The translations under genes and the position numbers were made by a program. This document shows, piece by piece, positions 34,461 through 42,057 of a DNA stretch of 64,000 nucleotides. The notes under the pieces are model-generated. The model worked only from the letters and a program-made list of their open reading frames with translations. It ran no database searches and was not told where the DNA came from. Position 1 is the stretch's first letter. Each line of letters starts with the position of its first letter. This DNA is from Desulfosediminicola ganghwensis (GTDB lineage Bacteria; Desulfobacterota; Desulfobulbia; Desulfobulbales; Desulfocapsaceae): assembly GCF_005116675.2 (NCBI RefSeq), contig NZ_CP050699.1:3557001-3621000 (forward strand), in the 5' to 3' direction.

Positions 34461-34501
34461 AAATAATCTCCTCCCTGGTTTTAGCAGAGAGAAGATTATT
34501 T
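34461..34501 (-). terminator. Hairpin downstream of the TRAP operon
   Basis: AAATAATCT (34461-34469) pairs with AGATTATTT (34493-34501). It lies about 60 bases past the stop of the small membrane protein gene, on the side where the TRAP transcript should end. Confidence 0.45.
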
Positions 34502-34558
34502 ACAAATGAGGACTGTCTGGTGCGGAAATATTTTGATCAGAGGATCTGATGCAACACC

Positions 34559-34711
34559 TTAAAACGGGTCAGGCCATCCTCTTTTCTCTGCAGTGCGTGA
34601 CAAAATTGCAAACAACATAGCAACCAGATACGCCCAGGGTGCTCCGGTGGTTATTGCTGCCAGGAAAAAGGCAAAGCACAGTATTGCAAAGAGATTCCTA
34701 TAAAAATTCAT
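34559..34711 (-). CDS. Small membrane protein of 50 residues linked to the TRAP operon
   Basis: The frame starts at ATG 34711, eight bases after the dctM stop, and ends at TAA 34559. The product has an aromatic, basic start (MNFYRN), one or two hydrophobic helices (LFAILCFAFFLAAI and PWAYLVAMLFAIL), and a polar tail SRTAEKRGWPDPF. The tight spacing implies translational coupling to dctM. The protein is below the usual size cut-off and could be an accessory subunit of the transporter. I know no defined function. A hairpin follows at 34461-34501. Confidence 0.65.
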   Translation of the reverse strand: MNFYRNLFAILCFAFFLAAITTGAPWAYLVAMLFAILSRTAEKRGWPDPF

Positions 34712-34719
34712 ACGTAATA

Positions 34720-36042
34720 CTACCACGGTACGCCCATGATGAAATGGGGCAGGAACAGAGAGATTTTAGGGAAAAATACCGTTACGAAAAGTACCGGGAC
34801 CCAACACAATACAATAAACCATAAGCATGGTCTCATCATCTCGTCGATTGGTGCACCACCTAATCGTCCAGAGAGATAAAGAACTGGTGCCGCAGGTGGA
34901 GTAATGCAACCGAGACCGGTATTAACACCGACAATCGCAGCATAGTGAATGGGGTTAAAGCCCAACTCAATAATGATTGGCATCAGAATAGGAGTTGTAA
35001 GTACAACAACACTGATGTCATCCATCAACATGCCCATGATTACCAGAAAGATATTAATCATGAACATAATCATCAGCGGATCACTTGAAACAGCATAAAA
35101 CACCCCAAGCAATACACCCGGCAAATCTTCAAGGATATACAACCGGCTCAGCATGGCAACAGAATAGAGCATTACCATAATAACGCCTGTGGTCACTGCG
35201 GTTTCTACGATAATCTTATAGGTACCTTTCAGTGTAAGCCCTTTATAGACAAACATGCCGACTGGGATTGCGTAGAGAACTGCCATCGCCGACGCCTCGG
35301 TGGTCGTCATAATACCGCCGTAAATACCGCCGAGCACGATAAACGGCAGCATGAGTGCCGGCAATGCCTGCTTTCCTCTGGTTTGGAAAAGTCGAACTTT
35401 GTCTGCGGTAGTTCTGTCTGTTTTAGCTGCAGCCAATACTTCAGTATTTTTTCGCAGCAACCAGCGATTCGCTGAACAGATCAGAATGATAGTAATAAAT
35501 CCAGGAATTACTGTTGCCAGGAAACAGGCCAGAACTGATTGGCCACTGATCCAGGCAAAGATAATAAGGGTAGCGTTCGGCGGTATGAGTAAACCCAGGA
35601 GGGAGGCGTTGGCCAACAGAGCGGCAACAAGACCTCTCGGGTATCCTTCTGCCTCAAAACGCGGAATCATGATGGAGCCGACACAGGAAAGGGTCGCACA
35701 TGCAGCGCCACAGATTGAGCCAACAATTGCACAGGAGATTGTAGCTACTATTCCCAGTCCACCCTTTAGGTGACCTACAAAAACATCGACAAAATCAATA
35801 AGTTTCTCACCAATCTTGCCTCGTTCCATAATGCCGCCTGCGGCGATAAAAAGAGCGATAGCAAGGAGTGAAACGGAATTCATCTGAGCATAACCGTAGG
35901 GTAGCAGCTGCGAGGCGGCATACCCTTCTCCACCTGGACCGCCGAAGAAAATCAACCAGGCCGCAGAGGCCATAAAGCTTACTGGCACAGGTACACCAAT
36001 AATCAGACAAAATACGAGGATTATCAGGGCTATAAAAATCAT
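34720..36042 (-). CDS. dctM: TRAP transporter large permease, DctM family
   Basis: The 440-residue protein is the main channel-forming subunit of a tripartite ATP-independent periplasmic transporter, with about 12 hydrophobic segments. Family motifs are ALFIAAGGIMERGKIGEKL, GGLGIVATISCAIVGSICGA, GYPRGLVAALLANASLLGLLIPPN, GIYGGIMTTTEASAMAVLYA, GMLMDDISVVVLTTPILMPI, and GCITPPAAPVLYLSGRLGGA. It drives uptake with a Na+ or H+ gradient. The ATG follows the dctQ stop directly, so the two are translationally coupled. Substrate: unknown carboxylate, possibly an amino or imino acid given the surrounding enzymes. Confidence 0.96.
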   Translation of the reverse strand: MIFIALIILVFCLIIGVPVPVSFMASAAWLIFFGGPGGEGYAASQLLPYGYAQMNSVSLLAIALFIAAGGIMERGKIGEKLIDFVDVFVGHLKGGLGIVATISCAIVGSICGAACATLSCVGSIMIPRFEAEGYPRGLVAALLANASLLGLLIPPNATLIIFAWISGQSVLACFLATVIPGFITIILICSANRWLLRKNTEVLAAAKTDRTTADKVRLFQTRGKQALPALMLPFIVLGGIYGGIMTTTEASAMAVLYAIPVGMFVYKGLTLKGTYKIIVETAVTTGVIMVMLYSVAMLSRLYILEDLPGVLLGVFYAVSSDPLMIMFMINIFLVIMGMLMDDISVVVLTTPILMPIIIELGFNPIHYAAIVGVNTGLGCITPPAAPVLYLSGRLGGAPIDEMMRPCLWFIVLCWVPVLFVTVFFPKISLFLPHFIMGVPW

Positions 36043-36621
36043 TTATCTTGCCCTCCTGAAAAGTGCACGGGCGCTTTGAATAAGATCTCTCATGAAGTAG
36101 TAAGCCATAAAAGCAAGCCCCAGGAAGACGGAAAGATAGCCAACCCAGAAAGGTATCCTCCATACGGTGGTTTTAGGAATAGCAATTCCAGTTCCGAGCG
36201 GACCAGCGTAACCAAACATGAAGAATTCCCAGCCGTACCAGACAAAAAGGAGGCAAACGCTGACAGTTATCAAGTTCCTCAGGAATATCAATGAGTTTTT
36301 AAGTGTTCCGTATGACAGGTACGCATTTACAAGATCTGCTGAAACGTGAGTGCGATTATAGGCGCCGATGGCTGCACCGAGAAAATAGAGCCAGAAAGCC
36401 AGAATTTTAACCCATTCCTCATATCCGTACAGGTCACCTTGCACGACATAGCGGAAAAAGGTCGCGGCACAAATAATCAAGGTCAGAGCTGCAGTGGCCG
36501 CGAAGCAAATAGCGGAGAATGAACCAATAGCTATCCGGTCAAAAAGATTTCTTGGGGCATTAAAAAGATTTATGCAATCAGAAGTGTTAGTGCATTGAGT
36601 TTCTATTTTGTTATCTGACAC
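36043..36621 (-). CDS. dctQ: TRAP transporter small permease, DctQ family
   Basis: The 192-residue protein has four hydrophobic segments and the DctQ signatures YEEWVKILAFWLYFLGAAIGAYNRTHVSADLV and WRIPFWVGYLSVFLGLAFMA, quoted here only in part as landmarks. It forms the small membrane subunit that docks the binding protein to DctM. It starts with GTG at 36621 behind a strong GAGGGAG ribosome site and ends directly at dctM. An inverted repeat separates it from dctP. Confidence 0.93.
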   Translation of the reverse strand: MSDNKIETQCTNTSDCINLFNAPRNLFDRIAIGSFSAICFAATAALTLIICAATFFRYVVQGDLYGYEEWVKILAFWLYFLGAAIGAYNRTHVSADLVNAYLSYGTLKNSLIFLRNLITVSVCLLFVWYGWEFFMFGYAGPLGTGIAIPKTTVWRIPFWVGYLSVFLGLAFMAYYFMRDLIQSARALFRRAR

Positions 36622-36644
36622 AAACTAGCTCCCTCTCAAGCATC

Positions 36645-36682
36645 ATGAGGCCCAGAGAGCGTACTCTGCCTCTGGGCCTCAT
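36645..36682 (-). other. Long hairpin between dctP and dctQ
   Basis: ATGAGGCCCAGAG (36645-36657) pairs perfectly over 13 bp with CTCTGGGCCTCAT (36670-36682). No U run follows on the minus strand, so it probably protects the 3' end of a dctP-only message or partly terminates. This would give more binding protein than permease, as is common in such operons. Confidence 0.6.
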
Positions 36683-36718
36683 TTTATTGGTAAAAACAAA
36701 TGCAGATGAACTATCGGA

Positions 36719-37729
36719 TTACTTAGGAGCGAGCTCGGTTCTGAATTCGTCCATGAGTTCCTTGGTCATGTTTTTCTCAAGCTTTGGCCAAGTCTCAGCA
36801 ACAGCCTTCATCATTGGAGCGAGCTCTTCCTTGCTGTAAGTAACAACCTCAATGCCTTTCTCTTTCATGAGGTTCATGTAATGCTCATCAACGCTCTTAG
36901 CGTTTTCAATACTACTGATGGTAGCACGGGAGAGGATATCCTGAATTACTGCCTGATCTGCAGCACTGATCTTCGCCCAGGTCTGGCCGCTGATCATGAA
37001 ATTGAGGATCTCCATGGAATAGTTGGTTGCATACCAGTGCTTGATTACATCGCCAAGAGCGGTGTAAGCAGCTGCGGTCGGATAACCATTAACGCCATCA
37101 ACAACGCCAGTCTGGATCGCCTGGTAAACGTCAGAATACGGCACGGTTACAGTTCTGTAACCCATTGCCTCTGCAGCCAGTTTGTAAACATCCATGTTAG
37201 GCACACGAACGAGAACGCCCTGATCAGCAGCAGGATTCAAAGGATCTTTTGCAGGCTTGGTGGTACCGGTACCAATCATACCCTCAACGAAGAAGCCGAG
37301 AAGCTTGACGCCAAGTCTCTCGTTGAACTCATTCATTTTACCGAAGAGCCATCCGTCCTGCGCGAGAACGTTCTTCACGTCATCGTAGTCACCAACAAAA
37401 CCGTTGATGTAAATCAGTTCCATGCGTGGATCGAACTGGCTAGGAACAGAGATACATGACATATCGATGGTGCCACGAATCTGCTCTTCATATACCAGGC
37501 TGTAATCACCAAGCTGGTTAGCAGGGTATACTTTTACCTCGATGCGGCCGTCGGTCTTCTCCGCAATCTCTTTCGCAACATCTTCCATCATCTTACTGGC
37601 TGGATGATCAGAAGCATTCTGTCCGGCAAACTTGAGTACCATCTCCGGCTTAGCGAAAGCTGAACCACCAAATGCAAGCAGTGTACTTGCCAGGGCGATA
37701 CAAACAACAGACTTGAATTTAGAACTCAT
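36719..37729 (-). CDS. dctP: TRAP transporter solute-binding protein, DctP family
   Basis: The 336-residue periplasmic protein has a signal peptide (basic MSSKFK, hydrophobic core, cleavage after SAFA near residue 26). The DctP fold follows: LKFAGQNASDHPASKMMEDV, YPANQLGDYSLVYEEQIRGT, VRVPNMDVYKLAAEAMGYRT with the carboxylate-binding Arg region, PYSDVYQAIQTGVVDG, and EILNFMISGQTWAKI. It captures the solute for DctQM. An AGGAGAG ribosome site precedes the ATG. A 17-bp motif at 38090-38106 may regulate its promoter. Confidence 0.95.
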   Translation of the reverse strand: MSSKFKSVVCIALASTLLAFGGSAFAKPEMVLKFAGQNASDHPASKMMEDVAKEIAEKTDGRIEVKVYPANQLGDYSLVYEEQIRGTIDMSCISVPSQFDPRMELIYINGFVGDYDDVKNVLAQDGWLFGKMNEFNERLGVKLLGFFVEGMIGTGTTKPAKDPLNPAADQGVLVRVPNMDVYKLAAEAMGYRTVTVPYSDVYQAIQTGVVDGVNGYPTAAAYTALGDVIKHWYATNYSMEILNFMISGQTWAKISAADQAVIQDILSRATISSIENAKSVDEHYMNLMKEKGIEVVTYSKEELAPMMKAVAETWPKLEKNMTKELMDEFRTELAPK

Positions 37730-38089
37730 TCACTTCTCTCCTTTGTTTTGCTCTATAAAAACGGATTATGTCTAATACATAACCCACACCTACCCACTAT
37801 AACATTGATACAGTGCAGAAATCTCAGTTTAAACATCGCACATATTGCCACGAACAAGCAATTGCTTCAATCATCATCTCCCCACCCTAATAAAGGAAAC
37901 TGGTGTCGGTGCCTGTATTTCCCCGGAGCATTCAGATTCAAACATCTCGATGCGTTGTCAGTGCTCATTACAGCCTCCATCGCAAGACGTATTTCTACAC
38001 CCGACAATGGAAAAAATCGCCTAAGATTTCAAAAAGTGTACCAATTAATCGATTCCCCCTGACATTCTAACATTTTGAGGTAGTCAGGA

Positions 38090-38106
38090 TACATCATGTC
38101 GACACG
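38090..38106 (-). promoter_or_regulatory. Operator candidate, copy 1 (dctP side)
   Basis: On the minus strand this reads CGTGTCGACATGATGTA, the same motif as 38526-38542 on the plus strand. It lies about 360 bases upstream of the dctP ATG. Confidence 0.55.
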
Positions 38107-38182
38107 TGCACTTTAAACTTGCTGAATCGCTACAGTCAAGATTTTTCATTGTTTTATTAAGAAGTTGGGTAGTCGACAATTG

Positions 38183-38192
38183 TTGTATACCA
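38183..38192. promoter_or_regulatory. TTGTATACCA site in the dctP-gntR gap
   Basis: The sequence differs at one base from the palindrome TTGTATACAA found upstream of the proline operon at 32788-32797. This is a possible second binding site of the same GntR-type regulator. Confidence 0.35.
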
Positions 38193-38518
38193 TTTTAACT
38201 ACTTGATAATTCAGCAATGTTTCACCCAAAAAAAAAATGCAAAAATTCATCATGCTGGGTAACCATTTTCTAAATATTGGTATTTTTATCGACTCACCCC
38301 CCTGTAAATTGCTCCTGTTAAATCCGACAACAACCTTCTGTGGATCTGTCGGATCACAGAAGAACAACATCTTACCAGTTCGACTCAAGACTTCTGAACT
38401 GAATTCAACTTGAAGTCAGTCACTAATTTTGCCGTAATCACTTGCTATTAGAATCGTCCCCTCAACCCCCAACATTATTGTTGCCAACATCCCTGCCTGT
38501 ACTCCCCGCCGTTTTGTG

Positions 38519-38546
38519 TTGACACCGTGTCGACATGCTGTACATT
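38519..38546 (+). promoter_or_regulatory. Candidate gntR promoter overlapped by operator copy 2
   Basis: TTGACA (38519-38524) and TACATT (38541-38546) are 16 bases apart. The spacer contains CGTGTCGACATG (38526-38537) followed by TGTA (38539-38542), the motif also found at 38090-38106. A repressor bound here would block this promoter, which suggests autoregulation. Confidence 0.5.
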
Positions 38547-38645
38547 GATCCGCTTTTGCAGCTATAAGTCGTTAAATCAACCTATGAACCAGACAGATTT
38601 CAAAACACTTTGTGCGCTTGAGTGAACAGAAAGAACAGAAATGTG

Positions 38646-39365
38646 ATGACAGAATCAGCTCCCCAAAATGGAAATCAGCCAGAAAAACGTGTTCGAGGAG
38701 AAAGAGGTCTTCAAATTTATCAGAACCTCAGGAGAGAGATACTCACTCTAGCTCTAAGGCCCGGCAAACCACTGGACGAGACGAAACTTGCATCCAAATA
38801 CAACACCTCCAGATCACCTGTTCGAGAGGCCTTGATCAGGCTTTCAGGAGAAGGTTTGGTTTTGACCCTCCCAAATCGTTCAACTCTGGTTGCACCATTT
38901 GATCTGCTCCTTATCCCCAAATACCTCGATGCCCTGAGTCTGCTTCAACGCACCACGCACTATCTGGCTGCGATTCAGAGAAATACGGGACAACTGGAAG
39001 AGATAAAAAAGGCGCAATCGCATTTTCTCGAAACTTTAGGCCAAAACGATACCTCTACCATTGAAGCCAACATGGAGTTTCATCTTTCCATCAGTGTGGC
39101 GTCCTGCAATCCATATTTCACCACTGCCTATAAGCGCCTATTAAACGAAGGAATGCGGATGCACCACATGCACTTGGAATATATAGGGTGGGAATTGGAG
39201 GAGAAGGAAATTTCTGAACATCAGGAACTTATCGACGCAATTGAAGGCAAAGACGCTCTTCGGGCTGAAAAACTTGCACAAAGCCATGCCGAAAAGTTTG
39301 ATCACCGTTTTATTCGCTTTCTTTCCCAAAAGCTTTCTGAGCATATTCAGATAAATACCCATTAA
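38646..39365 (+). CDS. GntR-family regulator, FadR subgroup with FCD domain
   Basis: ATG 38646 is preferred to a GTG eight codons earlier. The protein of about 239 residues has an N-terminal winged helix (LQIYQNLRREILTLALRPGK, then DETKLASKYNTSRSPVREAL with the recognition helix) and a C-terminal all-helical FCD ligand domain (NMEFHLSISVASCNPYF, EHQELIDAIEGKD, AEKLAQSHAEKF). Its conserved Asp/His residues usually bind a metal that holds a carboxylic acid. It is divergent from dctP, so it most likely controls the TRAP operon in response to the imported acid, and perhaps the serine dehydratase next to it. Candidate operators lie in the gap. Confidence 0.9.
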   Translation: MTESAPQNGNQPEKRVRGERGLQIYQNLRREILTLALRPGKPLDETKLASKYNTSRSPVREALIRLSGEGLVLTLPNRSTLVAPFDLLLIPKYLDALSLLQRTTHYLAAIQRNTGQLEEIKKAQSHFLETLGQNDTSTIEANMEFHLSISVASCNPYFTTAYKRLLNEGMRMHHMHLEYIGWELEEKEISEHQELIDAIEGKDALRAEKLAQSHAEKFDHRFIRFLSQKLSEHIQINTH

Positions 39366-39583
39366 TCCGCTGTTACATGCTCGTTTAGCGTTGGTTTCTT
39401 CAGATAGTAAGATCGCCTTACTGGGGCACTGGTTGTGCTCTTGCCCTTCTTTCCATAAGGATTCAACCCTGTGGAACTTAGCCAACGCGGTGGTTGTTGA
39501 ATAATATTCTATTACCTGATTACTATAGATAGATTACTGATTAATTTTCCTGATCATCAATTGCAATGAGGAGTATCCAGAGA

Positions 39584-41131
39584 ATGCATATCCCAAGCAT
39601 ACTGAACGATGTCATAGGACCTGTTATGCGTGGCCCTTCGAGTTCACACAGTGCTGCGGCAGTGCGCATTGGCCAAATTGGCAAAGAGCTGATGGGCGGA
39701 GAACTCGACAAAGTGACTGTTCGTTTTGACCTGTCCGGCTCTCTACCAACTACTTACATTTCACAAGGTTCTGACATGGGGCTCTGTGGCGGTTTATTAG
39801 GTTTTACAGCCGATGATGCTCGCCTTGTCAATTATAAAGAAGAGTTACAAAAATCAGGATTGACCATCACATATATCAACGACAACTTCGGCGATCCGCA
39901 TCCCAACACTTACAACCTCAGCCTTCGAAATGGGAAGGAACAGCACCACATGGTGGCGATATCTCTAGGTGGAGGGATGATTGAATTAATAGCTATCGAC
40001 GACGTGCCGATATCCTTTTACGGCGATAGCCACGCTATCGTTATCTGGACCGATTCAGCTGATTCAGAATTGCTGGAATTGTTAAACGACGCCAATATAG
40101 AGCACATTACCGGCAATAACAGTGATGAGACTATCTGCTTTGCCCGACAGGAAACACCTTTTGACGGTGTATTCCTCGAAAAACTTTCCAGTTTGAGCAG
40201 TGTCTCAAAGGTCAGGCCACTTTCTCCGGTTCTGCCTATTCTCACCTCCACGAAAACGTCTGTACCTTTTGCCAACGCTCTTGAACTTTCAGGTTATGCG
40301 GATAAACATGGAATAACCGATCTTGCCGACCTGGCACTTCATTATGAATCGCAACGCGGCAACGTCAGTCAGGAAGACGTTCTTGCCCAAATGACTGATA
40401 TTGTCGAAATACTCGAAAAATCAATTCAAAGCGGTTTGCAGGGTACCGATTATGAAGACAGAATACTTGGCTACCAATCAGGCATGTATCTCAAATGTGA
40501 AGCTGCAGGCACCTTGCTGGATCTCGGAGTGCTCAACCGGGTCATACCGTATGTTACAGCTTTAATGGAAGTTAAAAGTTCACTCGGAGTTATAGTCGCT
40601 GCACCCACTGCCGGCTCCTGCGGTGGGCTGCCAGGAACAGTTATAGCTGCTGCAGACTCTATGAATCTGGACAGACATGCAAAAGTCAGGGCACTCCTTG
40701 CTGCTGGTGCCATAGGAGTACTTGTTGCAACCAAGAGCACATTCTCTGCCGAAATTTGTGGCTGCCAGGCTGAGTGCGGCGTCTCCTCCGGCATGATCGC
40801 TGCAGCAATGGTGTCAATGATGGGGGGGAACTACAACACCTCCCTCGCCGCTGCCTCCATTGCCCTGCAAAACAGTTTTGGCATGGTCTGCGATCCTGTT
40901 GCCAACCGTGTGGAAGTTCCATGCCTTGGCAAAAATATACTTGCGGCCAGCAATGGGCTTTCTGCAGCCAACATAGCCCTGGCAGGATTTGACCATGTCG
41001 TTGATTTTGATGATGTCGTACAAACAATGGATGCTGTTGGCCGGGCAATCCCTCATGAATTGCGCTGTACAGGATTAGGAGGGCTGTCGCTCACCCCAGT
41101 ATCCCAAAAACTCGATCAGAGGTTAAACTGA
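39584..41131 (+). CDS. L-serine dehydratase, iron-sulfur type, beta and alpha domains in one chain
   Basis: ATG 39584 is preferred because GAGGAG stands about ten bases before it and relatives begin at IPSILNDVIGPV; a frame start at 39566 is possible. The protein of about 515 residues has the beta domain first (GPVMRGPSSSHSAAAVRIG, ISLGGGMIEL) and the alpha domain second (AAPTAGSCGGLPGTVIA, ICGCQAECGVSSGMIAAAM, CDPVANRVEVPCLGKNIL). The Cys residues of the latter two motifs bind an oxygen-labile 4Fe-4S cluster. The enzyme deaminates L-serine to pyruvate and ammonia. It follows the gntR gene by about 220 bases and may belong to the same amino acid catabolic locus. Related substrates cannot be excluded. 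Confidence 0.9.
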   Translation: MHIPSILNDVIGPVMRGPSSSHSAAAVRIGQIGKELMGGELDKVTVRFDLSGSLPTTYISQGSDMGLCGGLLGFTADDARLVNYKEELQKSGLTITYINDNFGDPHPNTYNLSLRNGKEQHHMVAISLGGGMIELIAIDDVPISFYGDSHAIVIWTDSADSELLELLNDANIEHITGNNSDETICFARQETPFDGVFLEKLSSLSSVSKVRPLSPVLPILTSTKTSVPFANALELSGYADKHGITDLADLALHYESQRGNVSQEDVLAQMTDIVEILEKSIQSGLQGTDYEDRILGYQSGMYLKCEAAGTLLDLGVLNRVIPYVTALMEVKSSLGVIVAAPTAGSCGGLPGTVIAAADSMNLDRHAKVRALLAAGAIGVLVATKSTFSAEICGCQAECGVSSGMIAAAMVSMMGGNYNTSLAAASIALQNSFGMVCDPVANRVEVPCLGKNILAASNGLSAANIALAGFDHVVDFDDVVQTMDAVGRAIPHELRCTGLGGLSLTPVSQKLDQRLN

Positions 41132-41186
41132 TAACATCAGTGAGAAATGTACCTTCCTGCTAATGGATTAGGTCTTTTTCAAAAAA

Positions 41187-41218
41187 AAAGAGGCCATCCT
41201 TTCAAGGATGGCCTCTTT
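41187..41218. terminator. Bidirectional terminator after the serine dehydratase gene
   Basis: AAAGAGGCCATCC (41187-41199) pairs perfectly with GGATGGCCTCTTT (41206-41218) around TTTCAA. A and T tracts flank it, and it serves the two convergent genes. Confidence 0.88.
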
Positions 41219-41295
41219 ACCCCAGGTGACCGTTAAGTCAAAATGCGCATGCGGAACCTACCGCACCCGCAAATAGAGTTTACCGCTCAAGCGGT

Positions 41296-41634
41296 TCACT
41301 CTTGTACTTCTGCTTTTGCTACATAAATAATCCGTTCCTCCTCATTTTTCTTAACCACACCGGTTAGATTAACCTTTTTTCCTACTATCTCGTCCAGACT
41401 GAGACCTCTGATGCGAAATGCACCTTCTGCGGTCTCCAGGAATAGTGAATCACCAATTTTGCCAACCACACCAGTCAAAGTTTTCTGAATTCGCTGAAGA
41501 CTGGATTCAAAGACCACCACAGAGTTTTCAGTCATACTCCGCACCGACTGAGCATGTAGTGGCGCGGCAGTCAGGATGACTGCAGTGCAGAGAAACAATG
41601 CCTTTACTACTGCTTGTATTTGAATATTTTCCAC
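41296..41634 (-). CDS. Small exported protein with a probable OB-fold domain
   Basis: The 112-residue protein has a signal peptide ending in PLHAQ (cleavage near residue 29). The mature domain of about 80 residues has a five-strand pattern, TLTGVVGKIGDSLFLETAEG, FRIRGLSLDEIVGKKVNLTG and RIIYVAKAEV, which resembles small periplasmic OB folds. A GGAG ribosome site precedes the ATG. I do not recognise a named family. It converges on the serine dehydratase gene. Confidence 0.75.
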   Translation of the reverse strand: MENIQIQAVVKALFLCTAVILTAAPLHAQSVRSMTENSVVVFESSLQRIQKTLTGVVGKIGDSLFLETAEGAFRIRGLSLDEIVGKKVNLTGVVKKNEEERIIYVAKAEVQE

Positions 41635-42057
41635 TATCTCCGCTCCGACTTTTTGCTGGCTATTTCACTATAATTCCCGGTTATCTTTATGCCCTTTTGC
41701 AAATTACATTCACAGGCTTTGCAATCTCATAACCTTGTAGCAAATTGCATGCCATCATCTCATGTTTAGAAATTTCAATAGTTTGGCCAACGGACACCAT
41801 TCACTGACTGCAGATAACGTGCAAATCTCACCCCCTGGTGTGCAATTTCAAGTATCTGTGGCAGGACCTTATTCAATGAATTATTCAATTGAAGACTGCA
41901 TAACTGTAAAACAACTTCAGTGATGTTGTTTTACAGATGCTCTTTGCTCGCTTTCAACTCCCGTACCTGTTAAATTCCTCATCTACTATCGCCAAAACAC
42001 CTGCATATTGCGTATCAAGATATCAGCACTGTTTTATTTCTGTCATATGAGGTCCAC
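41635..42057. other. Intergenic region upstream of the sensor kinase gene
   Basis: About 420 bases between divergent genes. It includes TTATTCAAT repeated at 41872 and 41881 and the 12-bp inverted repeat at 41904-41936. I saw no clear sigma-54 promoter. Confidence 0.5.
41904..41936. repeat. Perfect 12-bp inverted repeat upstream of the kinase operon
   Basis: CTGTAAAACAAC (41904-41915) and GTTGTTTTACAG (41925-41936) enclose a nine-base loop, about 120 bases before the kinase start. No T run follows, so it is more like an operator or leader hairpin than a terminator. Confidence 0.5.

Larger units (their letters stand above)
37730..38645. other. Regulatory gap between dctP and the GntR gene
   Basis: About 915 bases between divergent genes with no supported coding sequence. 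It carries two inverted copies of CGTGTCGACATGNTGTA, a TTGTATACCA site and a candidate promoter, listed separately. It is long for a plain promoter region, so a deleted gene or an unseen small RNA is possible. Confidence 0.5.

Noticed and set aside
38146-38388. 80-codon minus-strand frame in the dctP-gntR gap
   Set aside because: Composition is unlike neighbouring genes (poly-K/F from A/T tracts), no ribosome site, and it overlaps candidate operator sites.
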